A DNA stretch of 64,000 bases, from positions 13,134,820 to 13,198,819 of the forward strand of contig CM067302.1 in assembly GCA_034231615.1 (NCBI GenBank). The letters are read 5' to 3'. This DNA is from Meghimatium bilineatum. Its lineage: Eukaryota; Mollusca; Gastropoda; Stylommatophora; Philomycidae. Below the pieces are notes generated by a model. It searched no databases and was not told the origin of the DNA. It saw nothing but the letters and a program-made list of their open reading frames with translations. Shown piece after piece: positions 51,219 through 60,327 of this stretch. The first letter of the stretch is position 1. Each line of letters opens with the position of its first letter. The translations under genes and the position numbers were made by a program.

Positions 51219-51585
51219 TTCATATAACATTGACGGTCATAGAACAAACCATAATTGTTTGACCCGGATGATTTTCTAGGCAATATTTCAAATCAGTAAG
51301 TTTCGAAATTGACCGTTTGCTCAATGTCCGTGAATTTAAATCAAAACTGGTATATGGTTCAGTAGAGACTGGCTCATCGATTTCAGCCACAGTTCCGGAC
51401 ATACAAGATGTTTTAAACATTCTCTGCTTCCACAATTTTACAAATATTCTTCGATCTGTTTCTTCCTTTTTGTTTGATGGTAACTTCTTTTTGTGTGTAT
51501 GGATATGCGGGTGTTGGGGACAGCGAAAGAACAGACAGACTTGCCAGCCTGCGCGTAGTAGTAGATCAATATATGGTCCTGATAT
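51219..51585. other. no firm feature
   Basis: Open frames on both strands (about 100-150 codons) overlap here without a recognisable domain; I see no coding evidence strong enough for a call. GATTTTCTAGGCAATAT at 51271 is a SINE N crumb. Confidence 0.35.
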
Positions 51586-51591
51586 TTTGAA

Positions 51592-51848
51592 TCTTTTTTT
51601 CTGTGTCGTTCTCTCAAACTTCTGCAGATGAGCAGGGTGTATTCCAGAGATCGGAATGTGTTGTATCATGGTTTACAGATTCATTGCGATATCTGCGTCG
51701 TTTGGTCTGACGTAAGCATGACTTTCCGGTTATTTTGACCCTATGTGGGATGGGACAGTCACTCCCGTCCGCAAAACCTCTTTAGTCGCCTATTACAACA
51801 TACATGGAAAGTCGCAGTGTTGCTATATTTAGTTTCCCTTCATGCCAT
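51592..51848 (-). mobile_element. SINE G, near full length
   Basis: CTCAAACTTCTGCAGATGAG, AGGGTGTATTCCAGAGATCG, CATTGCGATATCTGCGTCGT, ATGTGGGATGGGACAGTCAC, TAGTCGCCTATTACAACATA in order. Confidence 0.82.
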
Positions 51849-51849
51849 C

Positions 51850-52150
51850 TACAACTTACGAACTTACTCTTAGAGAATTAGAGAAATGGGGTAGGAGGTT
51901 ATGAACCCTTCAACTCACACCTTTTTTTTACAAACTTCTATGTTCTGATTAAGACATGTCGGCTGAAATGTTATTTTTATGTATGTCATTCTCTTTGTTT
52001 CTAGTATATATTTACATTGTGGCCTGACGAAACATTAAAAATTTAACTAGCATATCGCCTGTGATTTATTTCTACTTTATAATGGTAGTTTTCTAATATA
52101 TATTTCATGATCTTCAGATATGAATTTATCAGTGACCCATCCAACAATTC
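51850..52150. other. upstream region of receptor exon A
   Basis: AT-rich. GATTAAGACATGTCGGCTGA, AATGTTATTTTTATG near 51950 weakly recalls the CGAAAYGT signature. No TATA box or initiator can be assigned with confidence; a pyrimidine tract plus CAG at 52116-52120 could be a splice acceptor for this exon. Confidence 0.3.
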
Positions 52151-52168
52151 ATCTAATTGAAGGTCGTA

Positions 52169-53051
52169 ATGTCACCCCTTTTCAGTACCATGCAAAACAA
52201 TCACAGGTGTAATGGTGTGACTAAGTCATCTGAATCCATGAAACATTCCGTCAATTTAGAATTGACTTTAACCATAGACTTAACCAAAGACATTAAAACT
52301 ATAAAAGGTGTTAATTTCTTCCATAAAGTTACATCAACAGTATTACTAGGTTTTATTGTTGTAATTTCCTTGCTGCATTCCGGGACCGCTCAAAGCGTGT
52401 CAACAACTAAGGACAACTCTTCGCTAAGGGAAGTAAACGTTGGTGTTATTCTTGCCTACGTTACGGGGAGGTCAAATTTGATGGAAATTCCATTTCCAAT
52501 GGAGATGTGTTTACCTGCAATTAAGCAAGCATTTGAAAAATTAGAAAGAAACGAGTACCCATTTCTTCCTGGGGTTAAATTTGTTGTAAATGTAGCAGAT
52601 TCCAACTGTTCAAATTTCGAAGGACCGCTGGCTGCTATTGAAATGTTCTGGACAATAAAACCGCACATTTTTCTCGGACCAGCCTGTGATTTTGCTGCTG
52701 CACCAGTCGCACGATACAGCGGGGAATGGGGAATTCCCGTCGTTACCGCGGGTGCGCTGTTTCAGTCCTTCAGTGATAAGAAGGAATACAAAACGTTGAC
52801 ACGTCTTCAGGGTAGTCTGAACAAGATGGACGATGTTTTTCTCACAATCCTTGCATATTTCAACTGGACAAGGATAGGGATACTATTCTACGAGGATATT
52901 AACTATCTTGGTTCCGGTAATAACGAATGTCTGCAGATTATGCGGCCAATCTACAGGGCATTTGTGAAAAATCCGCCATGGTATGAAAAGCTGAACTTAG
53001 AGATATCCAGCTGGGAACTGAAAGTCGCAGAGATGCCAGGAAACGCCAGAA
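52169..53051 (+). CDS. receptor guanylate cyclase/natriuretic peptide receptor-like, first coding exon A
   Basis: This exon encodes about 294 residues of an extracellular ligand-binding region of the ANF_receptor type (periplasmic-binding-protein fold), as in membrane guanylate cyclases and natriuretic peptide receptors. Seen: a hydrophobic stretch at residues 57-70 (TVLLGFIVVISLL) ending SGTAQ, likely signal peptide or anchor; beta1-like VNVGVILAY; ADSNCSNFEGPLAAIEMF; HIFLGPACDFAAAPVARYS, close to the FLGPGC...AAAPVARF motif of the family; IPVVTAGA; KKEYKTLTRLQ; YFNWTRIGILFYED. Cysteines at 147 and 173 fit a conserved pair; NCS and NWT are N-glycosylation sites. An in-frame TAA at 52154 precedes; ATGs at 52169, 52190 and 52238 are possible starts, the first is used here. 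The frame ends at donor A|GTGAGT (53051/53052), phase 1; reading through gives a stop 16 bp later. Transmembrane, kinase-like and cyclase parts are not in the window. Confidence 0.88.
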
Positions 53052-53074
53052 GTGAGTACATAAAATAGTAACAG

Positions 53075-53247
53075 AAGATTCTTCTTCTTCTTCTTCAGCG
53101 TTCATTCTCAAACTCCCGCTGGATTTCTCTTGTAACAGAATAATGCTCCTACAATATTTCCAGTTGAATATAGTCCAGAGAATGGAAATGCATTGTGTTG
53201 CCGTTTTATTTGCGCCAATGGCCAAACACATCCGTCTTCGGCGGAAC
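53075..53247 (-). mobile_element. SINE H, compact reference copy in the intron
   Basis: (TTC)n, CAGCGTTCATTCTCAAACTC, CGCTGGATTTCTCTTGTAAC, AATGCTCCTACAATATTTCC, TATAGTCCAGAGAATGGAAA, GCGCCAATGGCCAAACACAT, CCGTCTTCGGCGG. It lies 24 bp after the splice donor of exon A, antisense to the gene, and has one copy of the segment multiplied in other SINE H copies. Confidence 0.9.
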
Positions 53248-53329
53248 AGAAGATTCTAGAATAGAAGAAAGGGAATTGATCTGGCTGCAATGTAAAAAAA
53301 AAATTTGCACGATGAATATTTTCCCTGAA

Positions 53330-53400
53330 ACCGCGATTGCTCAGTCGTAGGTGTGCTGCCTTCCGTGCGAACATACCCGAGGATCCTTTCTCCATTTTGG
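53330..53400 (+). mobile_element. tRNA-like SINE head
   Basis: GCGATTGCTCAGTCGTAGGT, GTGCTGCC...CGAACATACCCGAGGATC resembles a decayed tRNA head; B box poor. Confidence 0.35.
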
Positions 53401-53427
53401 ATAGAAATATGTGTGGATTATCAACAG

Positions 53428-53625
53428 TTCTCTTCTTCTTCTTCTTCTTCTTCGTACGCCTTGCGGCGGACCCTCTGAAAGCGTTCCGCTGACCATCCTG
53501 AGAAGGATATATGAGGGTGATCTGCGTTGTGTCATATTTTACAGCAAGCTGCGTTATCTGCGCTTTTCGACCTGACACATCCGTCTTCAGCCAGCATTTT
53601 TTGGGGCCGGGTTGACATTCCCGTA
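53428..53625 (-). mobile_element. SINE G/N mosaic
   Basis: (TTC)n then an unfamiliar GC-rich block (CGCCTTGCGGCGGACCCTCT) and then GTGTCATATTTTACAGCAAG, CTGCGTTATCTGCGCTTTTC, GACCTGACACATCCGTCTTC of SINE G, followed by CCAGCATTTTTTGGGGCCGG resembling the SINE N tail. Confidence 0.6.
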
Positions 53626-53639
53626 TCTTCAATCCCTAG

Positions 53640-53855
53640 TACTTACCAGGCTAAAGCAAGGTTGCTGCACTCCTGTTTCCAGGCCCACTGCGTGGAAGTG
53701 TACTGAGGGCCTTGGCCAGCTGTGGCTCACTGACCCTGATGCTCGACCAGCTATGGAGCGCCGGCCGGTGCACTCTGGTGTGCATGGCATATCTGGGCCC
53801 CAACAGTTCTTATGTCCACCCAGTCTAAATTCTTGTTCGTGTTTTGTTCGCTAGT
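53640..53855. other. GC-rich island, unassigned
   Basis: Markedly richer in G+C than its surroundings (for example CCTTGGCCAGCTGTGGCTCA, TATGGAGCGCCGGCCGGTGC). An 80-codon + frame crosses it but shows no family. It lies in the intron between exons A and B; it could be a transposon remnant. Confidence 0.3.
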
Positions 53856-53954
53856 AATGTCTATACCTGCAGCATTGTTTCTTGTATAAATTAGTGTTTT
53901 CCATTTATTGTTTTCTGTCAGAGTTTGACATTCATATGCCTATCAGAAGCACAG

Positions 53955-54062
53955 TGTGTGCAGCTTAATGTGTCATAGTTTGCATATTCTTGAAGGATAC
54001 ACTCTGCAGCTTAATGTGTCATAGTTTGCATATTCTTGAAGGATACGATCTGCAGTTTGGCT
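53955..54062. repeat. 49-bp tandem duplication
   Basis: GCAGCTTAATGTGTCATAGT, TTGCATATTCTTGAAGGATA, CACTCT occurs twice (second copy with CGATCT). Confidence 0.92.
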
Positions 54063-54645
54063 TGCTTGACCACATGTTCACTTTGCTGAGATGCCAATTT
54101 TTAACTTTGTGTACGTATGATTGCTTAGTCTATTGTGTCCGGTTCTCGGTCGAAATATGATGACATTCTATATATATAAGTACACTATTATCTGGAGAAG
54201 TAAAGGCATCATGTTTGGTCCCACTTCATCAAAATGTTCACAATATTCCCTAATACGATTCAATGGTGTAGAAAAGAAATATTTGTATCTCCCTACTCAA
54301 TGTGTTTTTTTTAAAGTTCAAATCGGTTGAAACCTCAATCATTGAAACAACTCTATCCTCCGCTATTAGAAGGAGTGCAGAAAAATCATGCCCAAACCAT
54401 TACTTGATGTTATCAATCTAGCATTTTCTATGTTTCACATCTCCGCTTTCTACCCTCGACTGTGACATTATTGCCCATACCGAGTGACGAATACGACCAT
54501 GTTTCTCCACAACTATATTGTTTTTAAAAACATATACACAAGCTACATATATATACTGGTGAAGAAAGAAAAAAAAAGAAACCAAACATTATTTAAAACG
54601 TGTACCAAAATTCATTTTACGAAATTAATATTTCAACCTTGACAT
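54063..54645. other. no supported feature
   Basis: AT-rich intronic/intergenic DNA; nothing recognised. Confidence 0.35.
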
Positions 54646-54649
54646 GAAG

Positions 54650-54992
54650 AAATTTTCAGACTTTAACTAAACCAAACCGATCTCCAATCATTCCCAACGG
54701 TTATTTGATGATGCTGATTCGCCCATTGCATTCGGTTCTGTCGATCCTTGAGAACAGGACCTCTGTAGGGTCTTCTATCCCAAAGACCGGTTCGTGACCA
54801 TTTAATCTGAAATTGGACGAGCTGCTAGAAGTGATTGAACTGTGCAAGACGCAGATGAAAATCGATTCCTGAGATGACACAGATATATGAAGCGGTCTTC
54901 GGCAGGAGTTGTGACTCCGGGTCTTCCGCTGTGTGACCGGCCTGCCACTGAGCCAGTTTGGTGAAATTGCCGCCAAAGTAGGGGTCGCAAAC
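54650..54992 (-). pseudogene. Tc1-type transposase pseudogene fragment
   Basis: Minus strand, first frame: HQTGSVAGRSHSGRPGVTTP, AEDRFIYLCHLRNRFSSA, the helix-turn-helix/GRPR-like linker of Tc1 transposases (TGSV-x-DR-x-x-SGRPR-x-TT). After a frameshift: DRRPYRGPVLKDRQNRMQWA, NQHHQITVGNDWRSVWFS, a stop where the catalytic D-E-S-R-F of the family would begin. The C-terminal DDE half is absent, so it cannot be active. It lies between the receptor exons. Confidence 0.85.
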
Positions 54993-54995
54993 TGG

Positions 54996-55312
54996 ATGAG
55001 GAGCGCGATAGCCTAGTGGATAGTGAGATTGCTTACTATCATCTGGTTACAGCGTGCCAGGCTCGAAACCACGTCCGGACATTTTAAAAAAATCCGGGTT
55101 GTGATTTCTCACTTGACACAATCACTCCCTCCAGTCGACTCAGCTGTAAATGGGTACCTGACGCATGAGTTAGGGAAGGTAAAAAAAACAGCAAGGAAGG
55201 GAACTGGCCACCCCACCTAATAGTTGCTGCGGCTTAGTACATGAAGAGTTATCTTCATCCCCGACTGCAGATGCCATGGGACCTACCTTTACCTTTTACC
55301 GGATTAAAGCTG
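54996..55312 (+). mobile_element. tRNA-derived SINE S
   Basis: GAGCGCGATAGCCTAGTGGA (A-box region) and GCCAGGCTCGAAACCACG (B-box region); body CAGTCGACTCAGCTGTAAAT, GGGTACCTGACGCATGAGTT; 3' end AGTACATGAAGAGTTATCTT, CATCCCCGACTGCAGATGCC, then a CTTTAC-type tail. The 3' CATGAAGAG-TTCATCCCCGA block is also found near 33100. Confidence 0.8.
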
Positions 55313-55915
55313 ATGTCTCAAAGTACCGGGACTAGAATTATGAAAACCGGCAATTTCGGTATTTAATTTTCCAAGAATATAAATCGCTTTTCTTAGTTTC
55401 CAATAGTAACTTTCCATTCCGTATTTAAATAAAAACATGCCAATAATTTATGTGATGTGCGAACCTTCATACTGGGTGTCTCTTGTTAAAAACGACCGAC
55501 AGACTAGATCTGTGTTTGCGCGACCATCAAAGAAAAAGCCTTTATTTTTTTAATTTTACGTCGTGCGCGTGTAGTGTGTAAATATCGATTGGCGTGTCGT
55601 GACGTGAATGTGCAGGAGTAGTAAGTAAAATGTCTTCAACTTATTACAAGTAATTAATTGGTATAGTCGAATGAAGATTGAATTTTGTCTATTGTCTTTC
55701 CCCATGTGGTTTTCTATCCACTCTTGCCGATAAGTGTAGGGGATAATTGGAGCTCGAGCTTGTGTTCCAATGCCAGCTGTGCTATGACCATGTTTGTTCA
55801 AGATGTTTCCTCCTCCCCAGTGCTGCACAGTACATCTCTGGCTCACTCCCAATTACAGAGGGTGCATACATATATATTCAGGTAAACATGAAACACATTT
55901 CAACAACACAATAAA
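55313..55915. other. no supported feature
   Basis: A 98-codon minus-strand frame at 55556-55852 has no recognisable domain. No repeat was identified. Confidence 0.35.
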
Positions 55916-55917
55916 CG

Positions 55918-56068
55918 CACAATTGTATAGATGTTCCATGAAGCTTCTCTAAGAAGATAACCTCAATATAACGGCATGTCATCTACTAAGGTTTTCTGTT
56001 GCATGGGTGGTTTGTCTAGTGGGCCATTGATGAGACACACAGACGCAACCACATGCGTAAGTTAGGTT
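55918..56068 (+). repeat. dispersed repeat R, copy 2
   Basis: ATTGTATAGATGTTCCATGA, AGCTTCTCTAAGAAGATAAC, CGGCATGTCATCTACTAAGG match copy 1 at 50126-50292 almost base for base. Confidence 0.75.
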
Positions 56069-56182
56069 GTCAATTCAATATCCATAGCAGGTTGTCAATT
56101 CAATATCCATAGCAGGTTGTCAATTCAATATCCATAGCAGGTTGTCAATTCAATATCCATAGCAGGTTGTCAATGCAATTGC
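56068..56182. repeat. 29-bp tandem repeat
   Basis: Five copies of AGGTTGTCAATTCAATATCC plus ATAGC; the last is diverged. Confidence 0.92.
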
Positions 56183-56865
56183 ATAGCATCACCATGGTCT
56201 ACCTTAGCCCAACTCACAATGTGTGTTTTTTTTGGCGGCCTTATATGTACATATTGTGGTTCTAGTCTACAGCACATCTCGGCCTTTTTATCCCCCAGTT
56301 TATAACTACTTTTTCCCATTACTGAATTTAAAATCGATTAAAATCGCTGATCTGTGACTCAATGTCTACTAAACACAACATTGTGCGACTATAAATCTCG
56401 GCGGCTTTTCTATTCCTATACGGAATCATTATTATACAGACCCTTGACAGTGATTTAACGTACAGGCCGGAGTGATAGCCCATTTTACGTCAAAGCATGA
56501 GAACAATATTATTATTTCCGTCCTTTTCATTGGCTAGCTAAACTATAAATAACAAAGTGTAAACACATATACCTACCTACCTAGCATGGCAATAGTTGGA
56601 GATACCTAATGTAGTGTCGCTTCACACATGCCTGTCTAGCGGAGGGCACGATTGACAGTTGCATATTTTTTATTGACAATATATTTTTATAGACCGAAAT
56701 GTATTTTTATTTTCTGTATAGTTTATAAATATGTCACAAAAATAAATATGAGAATTGTGGAACTTATGGAAGTTTATAGTGAACAATTTTCAGTCGGATG
56801 TTATCAAATATGCGTACTTACGTAGAACACAGGTTTTTCATGTTTCACTTGAATACAGCAGTCGG
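56183..56865. other. no supported feature
   Basis: AT-rich sequence upstream of exon B; no promoter element can be assigned with confidence. Confidence 0.35.
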
Positions 56866-56869
56866 GCTA

Positions 56870-57000
56870 TTACTAACACTAAGGGGTTATGAGGTGTAAA
56901 CACGAAAACATACAAATTACAATACACAAGACATTTCAACGTTTCGAACTGTTAGGTCTCTCTCAAGAATATATATAACAAACAATGAAATTGTCAAATA
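56870..57000 (-). mobile_element. CGAAACGT signature fragment, Penelope-like candidate
   Basis: Minus strand: TATATTCTTGAGAGAGACCT, AACAGTTCGAAACGTTGAAA, TGTCTTGTGTATTGTAATTT. Similar to 60983-61159 in the same relative order (TTGAAAAAGGCC, CGAAACGTCG, CCTGTGTATTGTCATTTGT). Confidence 0.5.
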
Positions 57001-57336
57001 TGCGTTGACAGTAAATTATAATTTATTGGCACGCCAGTGCTACGATGTTGAACGTTCTTAATAACCAATCAACGAATGGGTTCGAAGAACAAATGGAAAG
57101 AGCTCACCCATTGGTTACGCCAAAAAGGAATAACGTTGAGATCTTGATTTGCAATGTTATCGCGGGAATTATTTAGTAAACCACTTCAGAAAAATGAGGG
57201 GATACATTCTCTCAGATGTGTCATGGTTTCCTACATAAAAAAGACTATTGCGCTTCAACAGTTTATTATTTTTAGAAACAGAACATTCGATAAATCAAAA
57301 AGGACGTTATCATGGACAAGAGAACCAGTGAGGATT

Positions 57337-58171
57337 ATGCACGTTCTACCACTTCTGTTAGCTTTATTCTGTTTGCCCACAACTCGTGCACAGACTTCAA
57401 ATCTCCCTAGTAATATTATGCATACTTCAAATATTTCTAGCAATTTTGAACAGACATCAAATCTCCCTAGTAATTCTTCTCAGGCTTCACATCTCCCTAA
57501 CAATATAGCACAGTCTTCAAATCTCATTGACAATACTTCACGGACTTCTAATCTCCCCAGCACTAAACAGCAAATGCCCACAGTTCTAAAATTTGGCATT
57601 ATTTTACCATATTCCTTGAAGTACCAGTTCAGCATGAAGAAAGTATACCCTGCTATTTCAATTGCTGCTGAGAAGGTCAAAAACGATCCATACCTTCTTC
57701 AAAGCGTCAAAGAGATCGTTCTAACAGAGGCTGATTCACAATGTTCCGAAACACACGGACCTTTATCAGCAATCAACATGTTTTTCAAGCAAGAAGCTCA
57801 CGTTTTCTTTGGACCAACCTGTGACCTAGCTGTCGGCCACGTAGCACTTTACAGCAGGCGATATAATATACCAGTTATTACTACTGGAGCCTTTGCCAGC
57901 GACCTCGATAACAAGGAGGAATTTGGTCTACTGACTCGTCTTCAAAGCACGTTTACAGAGTTCACTGAAGGATTCAAATACATAACTGAATATTTCAACT
58001 GGATAAACGTTGGGCTTCTCTACGACAAAAATTTATGCTACTATAATCTGCATCCTGTGTTTGATATGGTGACCAAAAGATATAAGAAATTGGTTTTCAA
58101 CAAGGCGTTTGACAGATCAGACAGTATTGTATTTGAGACGCTTCTCAAGGAAGCTCCCAAAGAGGTCAGGA
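57337..58171 (+). CDS. receptor guanylate cyclase/natriuretic peptide receptor-like, first coding exon B
   Basis: Paralogue of exon A: 278 codons plus one base, ending at donor A|GTAAGT (58171/58172), phase 1, at the same alignment point (EVR|S versus NAR|S). The ATG at 57337 is chosen because it starts a classic signal peptide, MHVLPLLLALFCLPTTRA, and has A at -3; an ATG at 57154 is in frame but adds 61 residues of no clear type. Residues 20-79 are six decapeptide repeats (TSNLPSNIMH type) with several N-glycosylation motifs. The receptor domain starts at FGIILPY (86-92), then ADSQCSETHGPLSAINMF, HVFFGPTCDLAVGHVALYS, IPVITTGA, KEEFGLLTRLQ and YFNWINVGLLYD. C136 and C162 keep the 26-residue spacing seen in exon A; C234 may match A's C254. 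It should bind an extracellular ligand; which one is unknown. Downstream exons are not found before 64000. Confidence 0.88.
57394..57573 (+). repeat. coding 30-bp repeat, six decapeptides
   Basis: In-frame units at 57394, 57424, 57454, 57484, 57514 and 57544 encode TSNLPSNIMH, TSNISSNFEQ, TSNLPSNSSQ, ASHLPNNIAQ, SSNLIDNTSR and TSNLPSTKQQ. The reading frame is conserved in spite of divergence, unlike in the non-coding arrays. It forms a Ser/Asn-rich stalk between signal peptide and ligand-binding domain. Confidence 0.9.
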
Positions 58172-58194
58172 GTAAGTATGTGTGCTAGCTTATA

Positions 58195-58548
58195 TCTTGT
58201 TGCTTTGCATAATTGATGAATGTTCTAATATGTATGCCTATGTCAAATTTTATAAAAATGATGAATGTTTCAACATATAATTTTTTTTTTTTAAATGACG
58301 GGTGTTTCAAGAAATATTTTAATTTTTTTTAAATAATGGGCTTTTTAAGATTTATGTCTAATTTTAATACATCATGGATGTTTCAAGATTTATTTCTAAT
58401 TTCAAAGTATTATAGGTGATTCTAGATATATTTCATTTTTTTTTAACATGATGGGTCTTTCAAGATATAATAATAATTTCATTAAAATTATGGATATTTC
58501 AAAATGTATTTCTAATTTCCAAAAATTATTGATGTTTGAAGACATCTC
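58195..58548. repeat. AT-rich 40-45 bp degenerate repeat after exon B
   Basis: About eight poorly conserved copies around ATGATGGGTGTTTCAAGATT plus TATTTCTAATTTTTTT, starting some 25 bp inside the intron. Confidence 0.82.
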
Positions 58549-58599
58549 TCGAGCGTAGAAGATTTGACCCAATCTCTTGGGAAACCACAGATGATGAAC

Positions 58600-58798
58600 G
58601 TCCAGCCCAAAATGCACGGATATGTGTATTAAGCGTTTTGAACAGAGTAGATCGCCAACGACGAATGTGCCGGACCATTGACGCAAATAAAACGGCGACA
58701 CAACACATTTCAATTCTCTGAACTACATCCTGCTCGAAATCTAGTAGGATCATTGCCCTTCTACAAGAGAGGTCCAGCGGGAGTATGAGAATTATTAA
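58600..58798 (+). mobile_element. SINE H copy
   Basis: CGACGAATGTGCCGGACCAT, TGACGCAAATAAAACGGCGA, CACAACACATTTCAATTCTC, GAACTACATCCTGCTCGAAA, TCATTGCCCTTCTACAAGAG, GGTCCAGCGGGAGTATGAGA. Confidence 0.88.
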
Positions 58799-58869
58799 TA
58801 TATTTTTATAATAATATAATATATATAATATATATTTCACTATAATATAATATGTATAATATAATTTCA

Positions 58870-59103
58870 TTATAATATAATAATATTTTTCAATAGCCAT
58901 GTGTAATCAACCATGGCATTGCACACGTCACAGACCTTTATCTCCATTGTAAGACTGCTCGTGGTTGTAGTGTAGTCATCGCCGCATTCTTTGACAGTTT
59001 TCCCACCGGACCATACAGAAAATACACAAAAATAGCCTTGATGACTAATGACTGACTCATCATTGCAAATTTTACATTTTATGCTGTGTAAGCGCCCTGA
59101 CAT
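58870..59103 (-). CDS. small Cys-rich open frame, unrecognised
   Basis: The 77-codon frame starts MSGRLHSIKCKICNDES and has cysteines in the pattern C-x2-C, C, C, C-x2-C, the last in KVCDVCNAM. There is no signal peptide, so if real it would be an internal exon; possible acceptor AGs lie near 59089 and 59100. The pattern superficially recalls Ly6/uPAR-type domains, but spacing is not convincing, and I do not assign a family. It may be non-coding. Confidence 0.2.
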   Translation of the reverse strand: MSGRLHSIKCKICNDESVISHQGYFCVFSVWSGGKTVKECGDDYTTTTSSLTMEIKVCDVCNAMVDYTWLLKNIIIL

Positions 59104-59254
59104 TTTGCGTCCACCAATTCAATGTGTTTTTCAAACAGACTGCAAAAGCGGTAGTTGGGGAACTTTCACATATGCCTCGAAATTTCGTGGGAGTAAAGGT
59201 TCTACTGAAGCAGTTTTACATTAAGAAAACTTAACATAAACTGAAAGAAAAAAA

Positions 59255-59520
59255 CATTAACCATATCATTTATTAATGACGTATTGGCGTGAGATGTTAG
59301 CGATCTCACATTCAGTGGCTCTGCTAGATGAGGGTGGTAACCATCTCCTTTTCCTCACAGACTTTACTTGCTGGATACATTAGGTAACCAATTAAGGTTG
59401 GATTGACCCGGGAGCCGTTGCAGTCTGGAGAAAATTACCTAGGAATATAATAGTGAATGGATCCATTATCACTCATATGCACAGCCAGTGCGCTAACTTC
59501 TGCCCCACGCTGCCACCGAT
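59255..59520 (-). mobile_element. SINE P, strongly diverged
   Basis: CATATCATTTATTAATGACG, GATCTCACATTCAGTGGCTC, GATTGACCCGGGAGCCGTTG, CACTCATATGCACAGCCAGT, GCGCTAACTTCTGCCCCACG in family order. Confidence 0.8.
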
Positions 59521-59521
59521 G

Positions 59522-59641
59522 TAAACTACCGACTGTATAAACACAACATAAACTACCGACCGTAACTAAATTTCACGAAAACTACTAACCTCTTAAAAAC
59601 TTAACGGGAACTACCAACCTTATATAACCTTAACGGAAACT
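59522..59641. repeat. 29-bp minisatellite, left half
   Basis: Diverged copies around GAAACTACCGACCTTATAAA; resumes after the LINE D insertion at 60328. Confidence 0.85.
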
Positions 59642-60327
59642 CATCATCATCATCAAGTGCCGTCTCCGCAACTAAGGTTGGCTGCAACGGATCTCCAAGA
59701 TCCATGTCTCTTGTCTTGGTGATGCACTGTGCTAGACTGTAACCTGTCCATCGTGTGATGTTATTCTTCCACTTGTATATCTGCCTATCTCTTGCTCGCC
59801 TCCCTTTGACTTTACCCTCAAGTAAGGTCTTCAATAAGGTCTTTTAATGTGTCCAAAATATTTTATTTGCCTGACCTTTATTTCTCTTAGTAGTTCTTTC
59901 TTCATATTAAGTGTTTTAGTACCTCTTTATTTGTTTTATTCTCTTTCCATGATGTTCTCCCTATTCTTCTATATACCCACATCTCAAAGGCATCAATTTT
60001 GTCTTCTAATTGTTTATTTAGTGTCCATGTTTCTGAGCCATACATTAATATGGAATAGATGTAGCATTTTATAATTCTCATTTTTAACTTGTTTGTAATT
60101 TGTTTAGATATTAATAATTTCCTCATGTCATTGAAGGTACTTTTAGCCATTCCTATTCTCCTTTTAACTTCTGTTTCACATCTGTCATCATTTGTGACTG
60201 TGTCCAAGATATTGATAATGCTTTACTTGTTGTAGTTTCTCTCCATGTATGTTTACGTTTAGCTCTTGTTCTTCTGTGTCTTTGCTGATTATCATGGTTT
60301 TTGCTTTTTGGATATTTATATCCAGCC
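59642..60327 (-). mobile_element. LINE D, 5'-truncated insertion with 10-bp target duplication
   Basis: The minus strand has DINIQKAKTMIISKDTEEQ, NVNIHGEKLQQ, GRCETEVKRRIGMAKSTFND, MRKLLISKQITNKLKMRIIK, YSILMYGSETWTLNKQLEDK, MWVYRRIGRTSWKENKTNKE, then a small deletion/frameshift and TLLEGKVKGRRARDRQIYKW to a GATGATGATGA tail. It splits the 29-bp minisatellite; AACGGAAACT flanks it at 59632-59641 and 60328-60337. It is the longest LINE D copy in the window. Confidence 0.93.

Noticed and set aside
51220..51669. 149-codon minus frame (and 104-codon plus frame) as a gene
   Set aside because: No domain or homologue recognised, overlaps a SINE G end, opposite-strand frame equally long; likely chance.
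52157..52168. Start of exon A frame at 52157
   Set aside because: Codon there is TTG; the first ATG in the frame is 52169.
53108..53632. 174-codon minus frame after exon A
   Set aside because: Runs across SINE H, a tRNA-like piece and SINE G; the Lys/Arg run is the (TTC)n tail read backwards.
57154..57336. ATG at 57154 as start of exon B protein
   Set aside because: It would add 61 residues before a perfect signal peptide; a signal peptide needs to be N-terminal, so 57337 is preferred, although cDNA is needed to be certain.
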